64,000 nucleotides of DNA, taken from assembly GCF_034702125.1 (NCBI RefSeq), contig NC_085868.1:38546128-38610127 (forward strand), in the 5' to 3' direction. The position numbers and the translations under genes are program-made. The DNA is from Engraulis encrasicolus. Lineage: Eukaryota > Chordata > Actinopteri > Clupeiformes > Engraulidae. The first letter of the stretch is position 1; each line of letters starts with the position of its first letter. Shown one piece after another: positions 12,743 through 24,700 of the stretch. Under the pieces are notes generated by a model, which was given only the letters and a program-made list of their open reading frames with translations, made no database searches and was not told the origin of the DNA.

Positions 12743-15700
12743 TGATGTTGCGGGTCCCAGTCTCTCTGTTGGTGCGGGTGAGGGTGAGGGTGTGGGTGAG
12801 GGTGAGGGTGAGGGTGTGGGTGTGGGTGGGGGTGCGGCGGCTGGTGCGGGTGCTGGTGCGGATGCTGGGGTAGCATGCCCACGGGAGCCAGGCCAAGCAA
12901 GGGGGCCTGTTGGGGTCGAGGCTCCTTGCGGTCACGGTCAAAGACGTCGCGGACGTCTCGTTCGCGCTCCGGGATGCCAACGCGGTCTCCACGCGCCTCC
13001 CGCTCGCGCTCACGGCTGTCGTAGGAGCCGGCTCGGGAGCGCGCCTGCCGCTCCGACTCGGGGGAGCTGCGGCGTGAGCTGTGGCTTCGGGAGTCCTGCC
13101 GGTCTGGAGAGGAAACACATGGGAGAAGAAAAGGAATATTAGAAAGGTCGCTGCGCTCCCAGCGAATTCGCTTTGGTCACTTTATTCGCTGACCCTCCAC
13201 AGACAGGCAATGACCTCCGTCACTCAGGTAGCGTAGGTCACTCTTAGTGTACACATAGCTTGACACAGGTAAACTTCAACACTGGTACAAAACTGTGTGC
13301 AATGTGTGTGAATGCAGAAAAGATGCGGTGCGGGCCTCACCTGATGAAGTGCTGCGGCTGGGTTCTCCCCTCCTCAGCTGGTCGATGCGAGACTTCCTCT
13401 CTGCTCCCATGGGCTCATTCCCCACCACTCTTTCCCGGTCGCGCTCCCTTTCCCGCTCCCTCTCTCGGTCCCTTTCTCTCTCGCGCTCCCTCTCTCGTTC
13501 TCTTTGTCTCTCCGTTTCCCTCTCGCGCTCCCGTTCCCGCTCTCTCTCTCGCTGCTCCCTCTCTCTTTCCCGGGCGGCGTTGCCCACCGGCGGTCGTCCG
13601 CCCCCTCTGCGTCCTCTGGGTGCCGTGGGGTTCTCGTCGCGGTGTGCGTCTCCGGGAGGGGTGCGCAGTCTCCGGGACGGGGGCCGACCCACGGGGAGAC
13701 CCGGAGGGTTACCCAGTACGCTGCCTCCTACAACGCCGCCACGCACCACCACGGCTGGGTGAGGCTCCATGCCTGGGACGTTAGGCAACAGGGGCTTGCG
13801 GAGCAGGTGCTGGGGCAACAGAGGCTGCAGAGGGGTGGGCAGGAGCATGGGGGGGTCTGGGAGTAATGGGGCGATTGGGGGGTCTGTCCTACCCCGTCCA
13901 AGCCTGCGACTGGGTAGCGCCTCGGCTGGGAGAAGGGTCCTGGGTTCGGGCAGGGGAAGGGTGACTGGAGGCGGAGGTGGTGGGGGTGGGGGAGGAAGAG
14001 GTGCCACCGTCTCTCCGCGCTCGGGCACGTCCTCGTCCGACCAATCGCTGAGTGGCAAGGGGAGAGGGGAGCGCTGCTGATTGGCCGCCAGCTGCCTCTG
14101 GGAGAGCAGGTCCTCCTTGTTGATTGGTGGAGGGGTGCGGGGGCCGCGTCTCCGCTTGCTGCTGGGGGGGTGGTGGCCGCCGGCTGCCGCGGGGTCGTCC
14201 TCGGAGGCGTCCGAGTCAGCTCCACGGGAGCGCTTGCGCTTCTTGTCCAGGGCTTTCTTCTTGGGGACCTTTTAGATTAGATTAGATTCAACTTAATTGT
14301 TATTACACAAGGATACAAAACAACACAAAATGGTTTATAGTCAGAGACGGTAACCCTAGAAAATCTTTGGTTTTATACATAAATTAATTCATCAACATTT
14401 TTAGGGTGCATCTTTAAGTAGGGTATCCATGCAAGTCTTACTACACAAATTCCCTGATGAGAATGCTATTGGAGACGCTATAATCAGTTACTCAATATGT
14501 TGCAGTGCCTTGTGATGTATTACCGTGCGAACACACCGGTGTCAACAAGGTAAGGCGACAGAGAATCGCTGGACTGTGTAGCAAGAGCAAAATGAGCGAT
14601 ATAAGCGACAGAGTATGACCGCTACAAGCAGAATGCAAGCATTCAGTCAGAGAGAGGTTCCATTGGCCCATTGTTTCCGGGTTCTATTATTGGGGGGGAA
14701 ATCCCCCTTTAGGCAGACCTAGGCAGACCTGAGGACTGTTCTATTCAATGCTAGGAGCATTATGACACGCCCCTTTAGGCAGACCGGAACCTGGTCATGT
14801 TAGGTGCCCATAGAAACCTATTATGTTGGCATATCTCTATACTTAAAGAATCTCTGATTCAGTCATTCCAATTGTCGACTTCCGTCGCTGTAGTCACTCA
14901 AGTCGCACCTGGACCCCGTTTCTCGACAGTGTCGTAGCTAACTAGTTAGCAACTTAGTAAGTTGCCAATGGGAAATTTCATTGCAATCAAGTAAGTTGCT
15001 AACTTAGTTCGCAATGACACTCAAGAAACGGCTGCTGGTCTATTCGTGCCAATATGTGTACTATGTATTGTGTCTACCTTCATTGAGATCAATAAAGACC
15101 TTGTGCTCTAGTCTGCTGGAGCTACTGTACCTTGCGAGGGGACATGAGGGGTGGTGGTGGGGTTTCCGAGGGGGGGATGTTGCTGGAGGTCGGAGGCTCG
15201 GGGTTGAAGCGCTCCTCTCGTCCCCCGGCTCCTAATCCTCCACCTCCTCCGCTAGCTCTCTCCTCCTCCCTCCTGTTCTTCTTCTGGCCCTTCTTCTGCC
15301 CTTTAGTCTTCTTCTTGGCCTCCTCGTGCAGCACTGGTGGTTCCCTGTCGCGGTCCCGGTCCCTCTCCTCGGCTGCTGGGGGAGCGCTAGCTGGGGGGCT
15401 GCCGTCGCGGTCCTTGCGGTCCCCTCCTCTGCGGGTGTCGGGGCCAGTTGACGATGACGAAGCGCCACCACCGTCCTGGTCGCCACCGCGCCGGTCAGAT
15501 GCTGCGCTGCCTCCACTGCCGCCGCTACCTCGGGCATCTTCGTGGGCGCGACCACGGGCGTCCTTCTTCTCGCCGCCACGCCGGTCCTCCTCTTTCCAGC
15601 GCGAGGGCTTGTCGTCGGCTGACGCGGTGCGGACAGGGGAGCGGGCGGGGTCGGCCGCGGGACGCACCACCTGGCTCAGGAGACGGTGCTTATCACCTGC

Positions 15701-18700
15701 GCAAGTAGATGCAGAAGACCAAACCAAGGTTGAGCAGTTCAGAAATAACAGCCATGCTTCTGTTTGACAATATGCAATAGATACTTTTACTGTAATATTA
15801 AATTATGTGTATAAGGTCTTTGTGTATGTTTGGATTTGTGTATTTATGCAAGCTGACAGACAGCTTAATTTCCTTCAGGATTAATAAAAGTACTCGACTC
15901 TACTCTACAGATACCAAGATGTGAATGTGTCATCTTTGGGGGATCGAAATAGGTGTACATTTCTTCGGACTACCATTCTGCAACCATCATAGAGAGGGAG
16001 TATCAGAACTAGATGAATGCATGCCATCTTGGTTGACTGGACACAGCAGTATATACACCATGTGAATTCAACGAATACGCTTTGCATCCTGACTTCATCA
16101 ATAGCTAGCCTGGATTTGTGTGGCACAACAACTCCAGGGAGGGTATACTAAGAAGTAGTAAACCAGGTTAAGTTCACCTTGCTGTAGTAGAGGTAAATCA
16201 TCCAATAGAAGAAGTCCTCAGTTGTTAACTAAATGATGCCAGCAAGTATGTATATCTATTAACAGGTTTTCTTGATTGCAATCAGTTCTCGAATTCTCAA
16301 AACTCTACACACAAATCTCCAAACCTCACACACAAAGGGCAGAACTCTTCATTACCTCTGAAAAATGCACGTCTTGTCTCAAAACAATGTACTCTCTTCT
16401 AAAAAGCTAATTTTGTTCTCAAATGACACACACAAGTAGTCATTTTAATACCATCTTATGGGAACCATTGAACACTAATATGCACAAGGTAAAACTCTAT
16501 ACTCAACTTGGCACACAGTAGAAACTTATTTTCCTCAGTGGTCTACTTACTAAAGAGGGTATTTTTCTGTAGTAAAATACTGAAATATTGTTTTTAGACT
16601 TGGAGTACACATATGTGTGTATATTTTACATATATTTCTGACATTTAATTTGCAATAATTTATTGTAAAATATTGGGTAACCATATGAAAGTGATCTCTT
16701 TTATAACATATTTTGGAGTTCAAAAACTAAAGAAATGTGTTTTCTCACTGCATCCACTCATCAATATCACATGCAATGTGTGTCCTTATGGGGTGATGAT
16801 TTCAGATTGTAAACCGGTATGAAGAGAGTTTGCCCATGTGATGAGGAAGTGAATATAGTATGGTAATTGATTTTAGTATTTTGAATGGCAGTGTGTTCAA
16901 TGCGACAACCAGGGTTTTTCTTCATGAAAATTGTGTGTAATTCAGAGAATTGTGTGTAGTGGTCTGAAAAGAGTGTGTTTGAACACTAAGCACAATTCCT
17001 TCTTTACACTCACATTTCAGTGTTCAGTGACCTTGGTTAGGAGAGTTGGGAAATGGGTGAGATGTTCCGAGAATTGTGTGTGAAGTATCAGAAATTGTGT
17101 GTAAGCAATCGAGAAAAACTGTAACAGGTTTACCACTTTCTGTAGGTTAACAATGCCTGATTTATTACTTAACCATGTTTTTAGTATACCCCCCCAGTTG
17201 AACCCCCTTGTGTTACCTGTTTGAGGAACACACAGACCTTTCTCTTCAGCGCTGTTGTAGCCATCACTGTCAGCTGGACTAGCTTCCCGGGCACGCTTTG
17301 GAGATGGGCGAGGGCTGGGGGTGTTTTCGGTTACCCTGTGCCTCTTCCGACTGTTAAACACAAAAACATGAAAATGCTTACCTCCTGGCAGGTTCAAGAA
17401 GTGTTTATTTTTTCCATACAGAGGTAGAGGTGATTACCGTAATACAACCAATACAACACATTTTTTAAAATGACAAATGTGGGAAATATTTGGCAAGAAA
17501 AAGAACTTCCAGACCTCCTCCTTACCTGGGTTTGCGCTCCTCGTGAGAGTCTCTGACAGAGCGGTCATCTCTGGGTTCCTCCCTCCTGTCTCTGCGCTCC
17601 TCTCTTCCCTTCTCCCTCTCCCTCTCCTCCCACTCTCTCTGTCGTTCCCGCTCTCTTTGCTCCCTCTCCCGTTCCCTCTCCTTCCTTTCACGCTCTCTCT
17701 CCCTCTCCCTCTCCTCCCGTTCCCTCTCTCGCTCTTCCCGTTCCCTCTCCCTCTCTCGGTCTTCGCGCTCCCTCTCTCGCTCTCTCTCCCTCTCCCTCTC
17801 CCGGTCTCGTTCTCTGACTCTTTCTCTTTCGCGCTCCGCTTCCCGTTCCCGATCTCTGCCTTTGTCCTTGTCTTTCTCCTTCTCTCTCTCCCTCTCGCGC
17901 TCCCTCTCTCTCTCCCGGGCCCGGTCGTCTCTGCGGTCGTCCCCTCTGTCCGTTCCCCTGCTGCGCTCGTCCCTGCGATCATCACGCTCCGGCTCTTCTC
18001 CGCGACTCTGGTGGCGACCAGCGGGAGAAGATGCTCTCGTGTCTGGTCACACAAACAAAAACATCCAGCCCATAGAATTAGACTTTTCATGCATCATTCA
18101 TTGCAGTAAATAAGGGCGGAATTCTCCCACCCGCTTAAGTCAAAAAAAGTGCTTAACAGCGCCTCCGCGGTTACTCAAGTCTGTGATTAAGCGGGGTTTA
18201 CGCGCGATTTTACCAGTTGCGCACTTTGGGTGGGACCAGGCCAAAATCAGGGAGTTTCGCATGTAAATGAATCCTAAGCGTATTCTCCCGTGCACTTAAG
18301 CGCGTTTGCCTTTACGCGCATCAAAGGGCTGTAGTAAGGTCAAGCGCCACTATGAGGTAAAATGTAATATTGCATTTGATGCTCGCTTGGCTCGCATTTT
18401 GAACATGTTACACGGTATGCTTTGTTGATGTTCCTTAGGGTCAGCATGAGTCCAAATCGAAATTCATTCACAGTTCCACATAAACATCCTACATTAATTG
18501 TGACAAAATATGACCACCTGCCCAGAGCATGTTCTCATATCGGTGAACTTACAAACAAAAGCAGGTAATTAATTAATCAGTATGAGGATCATCATGTCTC
18601 CACGGACGGTAACCAAAACCAAAAACACCTTGTTGCAGGTTGCACCATGCAAAAGTAGGCTAAATTGACAAGGCACGTCAGACTAAAGACCGCTGTTCCA

Positions 18701-21700
18701 GTCGTCCTCACAGCCACCCAAAGTATGCCTATTCAAAAACAACCTTCACAATTTTTACTATGTTGTAGCCACGACGTTAAGTAAAGGGTTTTTATTTCAA
18801 CTCCTCCAGATTTATTGGAACTCGTGCATATGTGCATGTAACCTATTAAACTTTCTGAACTGATGCCCAACATACAAAACCACCACATACTGAGGTAGGC
18901 TGCAGGTTGTCCTATCTGTTTTTGTAGGGCAGAAAATATTTCCTGAATGTCATTACAGCTAAACGTAAAAGGTAGGCCTACATATCAGAGCATGTCTTTG
19001 GCATTTCCCTTCTGGTCTCTATTACACCCCATCAGCTGCGCGTTTAAGTCCTGGCTTGGCATTGCATGCCCATGTCCAATTAATTCTCATGTCTGCGACA
19101 GAATATAGCCTAAAGTCTCCGTTTTTTCATGACGACCGATTTCCTTGTTCATTCTTCAGTATGCATGTGGCCTAAGCGTAATATGCTGACGGACAGCTGA
19201 GATCCACATATTTCCAATTATTTTAATGTCACGTTGCTGTACAGAGAAGCGGAGAAACACTTTTAAAAGTCAGCAAATGGGCCTACTATGTGTTTGTTTA
19301 AATGTGGGAATGATCAGCATTTTAAATCACTTTTTGATTTCCGGAATTGTCCAGGCAACACGCCAAAATCAATTTTTAACAAAACGTTTAATCATGTTTA
19401 TTATTTCAATCAACCTGTTGCGCACCAAAACGCTCAGCTGAGTTCCCGCGAATGGGACACATCGCGTTTCCATCTCAATATCTCACCTCCAATACTTGCA
19501 TTGTGCTTGTGAAAAGGAGCGGAGGTTAGATTTTGAAACGCTTTTGCAAGAGGACTTTTGGCACGTGGTTTTAAATTCAAAGTTAAAGTTCAGTGTTGGA
19601 TCTCAATGGACTGCCGAGGTTTTCACACGGTTGATCTGAAAATCCATGCGCCATAGTTTCTTTGTAGCCACAACTGATGAACTTGGCGGAGACTCATCCC
19701 CCCATTTAGCATATATCACGCCTATGTTGGGCTACGCGCTGTTTTTCTGAGTTAAGCGCGAGGGGTGTGGCGACGTTCCAGAGGGGAGAATACGCGCAAG
19801 ATAAGACCGCGTAAAATATGCGTGCGTAAAACCGACTTAAGTGGAGACGGGAGAATTCCGCCCTAAATTATTTAATTGACAAATCTACGATCGTGGTTGA
19901 CTTTATTACAACGATCACCGTGCCCCTGAAGTGGACATTGTTGGTGTAGTAAGTTGCAAGTCAGTTGTGTAACGACGGTTTGGGTTGACCCAAATATTGC
20001 CAATATAAGCAGTGAGAGCTGGGGCCTCATGTACAAAGACTTCCGTAGATTTCCTACCGCGCCTGAAAATCTTAAATGTATCAGTCCATGCATAAACAGG
20101 TTTTCCTGCCGATGTCTGATTTCACATGAAATTTTGTACACATGCATTTTTTCATGCTAAGTCAGTATTAGTACATCTGAAAATGTTTGTGGAAAGTTAC
20201 TTACAGAGCTTTTTTTGTGCGCAAGTAAGTTTTGTACATGAGGCCTTTGGGTTGGTAATAAGTGCCTTGAGAGCAAGGTTGAAAGAGGCTCTCACATAAT
20301 CATTTTCCCCCACTTAAACTTGTGGTTCTACTTAATATACAGCAACAGGTCTGAAATGAGTCTCACCTCTGTCCCGGTTGTCCCTGCGTTCGCGTTCATT
20401 CTGTCCATTCCTGCGGTCGTATGAAGAGTCCCGGGCGGTGTCTCGGGCCGTCTCTCCTGTCCTCTGCCGCTCGTTTCCGTAGCGATCGGTGGCACGATCT
20501 GTGGAGCGGTCCGTGGAACGATCGTTTCCTCGTTCGCTAGTCTTGCTGTCGCTGCCGCGCTCCGAGCCCCTCTCAGCACTCCGCTCTCGCCCACCGCTCC
20601 TCGACTCCCAGCTGTCATGGCCTCGGTCGCTAGGAGACGCTCGTGACCCCCGAGAAGAACCTGCAACATGCAACGTACGTGATCTCACCATAACAACCCA
20701 CCCTTTCATCTAAAAACAGGTGCTGGATATCATTTTACTGAAAAAAATAAAACTTAGCTACATATCTGCAGTTTATGTGATCTTGATTGACTAACTAATC
20801 TAACTAATGTATTGATAAAGACAATCAACGTAAATTATTCCACCCAGTGAAAGATTGTTAATTGGATGGAGAAAGAAAAAAATGTGGCATAGGTTGACAC
20901 ACATGAGTGCTCACCTTTCTCCGAGGGCTCTGCTGCACGCGTTCTCCCTCGGCCCGTCCTCTCTGCACGCGTCTCTGTCCTCGCCTCCGCCCGAGCCTCT
21001 CCTCTTCCCTCCTCCCGGCTACTGTGACCCTTCCCAAAACTCCCACGATCCTCCTGGGCAGCCGAATCCTCCTTCCTGTCCCCGCGCTCACGCTCCCGCT
21101 CTCTCTCCCTTTCCCTCTCTCGATCTCTATCCCTGTCTCTCTCTCGCTCCCTCTCCCGCTCCCTCTCTCGTTCCCTCTCCCTCTCCCTCTCGGGAGGTGG
21201 ATCTCGTGCAGAGCGCGTCTCGCTGCGGGAGGAGTCTGCTCGTGAGGAGGAGGAGTCCTTGGTGTCTTGTCGGCTGTGTGCGGGGCGTTCTTCGCGGGTG
21301 TCTCTGCGGTCTCTGGTGCTGCTGCTGGTGGTGGCGGCGGCGTCTCGGCGGTCGCGGCTGTCCCGGGACTCGCGTTCGTCTCGGCCGTCTCGGGAGCTGC
21401 TCTGCTCCGCCTCGTAGTCCCGATCTCGGTCGTCACGGCCACCGCTGCCGCCCTCCTTCTCACGCCGGCCGCGGGAGTCTGGCGGAAATCAAGACATTCG
21501 TGATTACAGAGAAACGGTCCTTTGAAAAGGTGTATGAAGCTGACAAAGCGTCCGTCTCGTGATACAGGCATGCCAACTCAAAACGTTGTTGAGAAGATGA
21601 ATGTTGCCAACATGGCATGTTAACGTTTCAGCATCTCTGCGCCTGTGTCATAATGTACAGGCTCAAATTACACGACTCCCAATTTTGTGTCCGCTGCATA

Positions 21701-24700
21701 TGACTGACAACTATTTTGACGAGTCGATACAGAGTTTGATAACTACGATTTGCGATTGCCGGCTGTTGGAAACGGTAAAATTCTATCTTAGAACATCGGT
21801 CACGACGAGGAAATGTTGCTAATCAATCGCTTGCAATGGTCCAGCGGGGTAACGTTCCACCAATTGTTGTAAGGGGGCGGCCAAGAGTCATGTAGTTTGA
21901 GCCTGGTACTATAACAGTAAAGTTATAGTATGAACAGTTACGTAATAGGTTTCTAGTTAAGTATAATACTTGACAAGTTATTGTAATATTAACATTCAGG
22001 TTGCTCAAATCTTTACCATCTCTGCGCTCTCGGTCATGCCGCCTCTCCTGCTGCTGAGGACTCCTGTCCCGCTCCGCTCGCCCTCCTCTCTCTCTGCCCT
22101 GGGAGTGGCGTCGGCCTCCGGGGCTCCCTCGCCGCTGTCCCTGGGGAGAGGAGCCTCCACGGGGAGTGAGGGGCGAGCGAGACCCCCTGGCGTTGGATGA
22201 GGACGGTGGTGGTGACGACGAGGAGGCGGCAGGGGCGCGAGCGTCGCTCCTGGAGTAGGATGGCGACGGGGAAGGGGGGCTGCGGTTGCGTCTGTGGGGG
22301 GTGGGGGAGGGGCTGTGTCTCTGGGGGGAGGAGCGAGAGACGGAGTGGGAGGAAGGGGAGTGGTGTCGGCCGGGGGGTGGGGGGGACGGGCTGCGCTGCT
22401 GACGGATAGGTGAGGAACGGGACCTGAGGAGGCAATCAGGGATAAGAGTGAAAATTAAAATAAAAGAAAATGTTTAAAATGTCATCAGAAGACAGCACTA
22501 TAAACGTTGTATACACACTTCTGCTTGTCAACCCCCCCTACAGCAGTTGCTTTAGTGGAGTAGTAGAGTAAATTTAACTAACATGGCCAGGCCATCTTTC
22601 ACCGTGTTCAAAGATTACATGTGAAAAACAGAAGCATGTAATGAAGGATGCTCTACATTTCTTAAGCATGTTATACTCTGTGGATCCTCAAGACACGCTT
22701 TGGAGAAACGTGTCTGCTGAAGTTCAATGAAATCAGCCTGTAAAATGTAATGCAATAGGTCTGCAAGGTGTAATGTAATAGCTCTGCAAGGCATGATGCA
22801 ACACAACCGCAAACTGCGACGCAATAGCTCTGCAAGGTGCAATGCAAAAGATCTGCGAAGTGTAATGCAATACGGCAGGTGGGGAGTGGGTTTGTTTGTT
22901 TGTTTACATGTATGGCCAAATATGCAACTGTGGCTATTTCATGGCCAGTACAGGTAATAGAATTCGCCTCAAATTAAAAATCAACAATGATATAAATAAT
23001 TGAATTAATGCATTAATTAAGTTTGGTCCGTGTGGGGAGTGGGAGAGGGACACAGGTTTACATTTATTGCCATTTCAGCAGCTATGGCTATATCATGGCC
23101 AATACAGATAGAGAAAAAAAACATTACATCACATTTAAAAAGGGAGAGGGATACAGGGAGACTCCTCTGTGTTTCTCACCGGTGTGGAGATGCGGAGGCG
23201 GGGGCTTTCTGGCTGGAGGCTTTAGGGGAGGAGGGGGACTTCCTCCTGGCTAACGGGGACAAGTCTCTGGAGGGGGAGGAGACGCTGCCAGACCGCTCCT
23301 CTGACGTCACAGACCTCTTGGCCTGGTGAGAGCTCTCTGACCGGTCCCTAAAACGATGAGCATTAAAAGAAACACAGTTAACATCCATTCACTCCAACAC
23401 CATCACCATAGAATAACATTTTGATAGTCTGTATTAAGTTTGATATCATTTTGATAGTCTGCAATAAAACTATTATAAAACAACTGATTGAACTGATAGA
23501 ATTGAGTGAATACGGATTAGCTCAGCTTGTTGCAATATATTTTCTTAAAAATCACTTTCAAAAGGACCCAAAGATATTGTTTAGCCTGATATCAATACAA
23601 CCGATCACAACCTCTGGCCCTACACATTAGTTTTGCTTCTTCTTCCCCTTTGTTTTTAAAGTACCTCACCTTCGTTTCTCCTTTTTCTCCTTGTGTTTCT
23701 CCGTGTCTCTGCCCCGGTCCTTGCCCTCCTTGGCGCGGTCCTCTGACTTCTCCTTGTTCTTGTGTTTGCCCTTGTGCTTCTTGCCCACCGGGTGGACCTC
23801 CACTGGGGCAGGGGGAGGGGGGCTGGGGGTGCGCGGACCTTTCTTCTTACCATGACTTCCCTTGGAGAACCTGAGCAAGCAATTAAAAGTAATAAACAAT
23901 AAAATAAAAGTTTCCAAATACTTGGCAAATGTCGCTTCTCTCTGGCACTCTGGATATTCAATTCGTTTCATATAGAATTTGTGGAATGTTCAAAACTGTA
24001 AACGAGGTGGGTGGTTCTAATACATATCTACAACAAAGCTCTGAATACTAAGAGGAGTTAACGATCAGCTCTCATCTTACATCAATATTTTCTAATTAGA
24101 TGGCTGGACTCATTGAGGTCTGGAAATTGTCATTATGATTCCAGTCTGCGTGGAGAAGTCAAGAGGATGCTTCTCCTTCACATCTAGTACAGTAAATGGG
24201 TCGACACGATTATCCTAACGGGCCGTGAACAGCCAGCTCAACTGGACTCTGGCAGCCCTCACCGTGTCTCTGGCTCCTCAGCGCGGGCCTGGTCCGACAC
24301 CGGAGAGGAGATGACAGATGAAGACGAGGACTTCTCCTTCTTGGCGGAGCCCTTCCCCGAGGCCTTGTACTTGGGGGAGCCGCTGGACTTGCGGGATGAG
24401 GGGGAGCCTTTGGAGCTGCCACGTTCTGGAGAACCCTACAGAGACAGACAGACAGACCAAGCAGGCGCGACAGGACTTCAGCATTTTGGAGCAAATCGGA
24501 TGTGACGATTTAAAAATGGATACTTCAGCAATCCCCATTATGTTCCTATAAGCAGCTATTAAAGGGTTATGCCACTATTTTGGGGCTTAATACAATTAAA
24601 ATTGTTGGCCAGGGTTTATAAAGGTGGTAAAGTGTCTCATTTTTCATGTTAGGCGTTGTCTTGCTTTAAGACAAGTTAAAAGAGGCCGTATGTAGCTAAG

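Noticed and set aside
12717..12743. CRISPR-like or other spaced repeat array
   Set aside because: Plain CTG/CAG triplet run coding for Gln; no spaced repeats of CRISPR type anywhere in the window.
12013..13866. Long plus-strand open frames opposite ZC3H13 exons 16-17
   Set aside because: Their composition (Leu/Ser/Pro from CTC repeats) is the antisense of the Arg/Glu and His/Pro coding repeats. No splice or start support, and the minus strand matches ZC3H13.
17477..21562. Plus-strand Leu/Pro/Ser-rich frames opposite ZC3H13 exons 11-13
   Set aside because: Antisense of RE/RD-repeat exons; long only because GA-type repeats lack stops in several frames.
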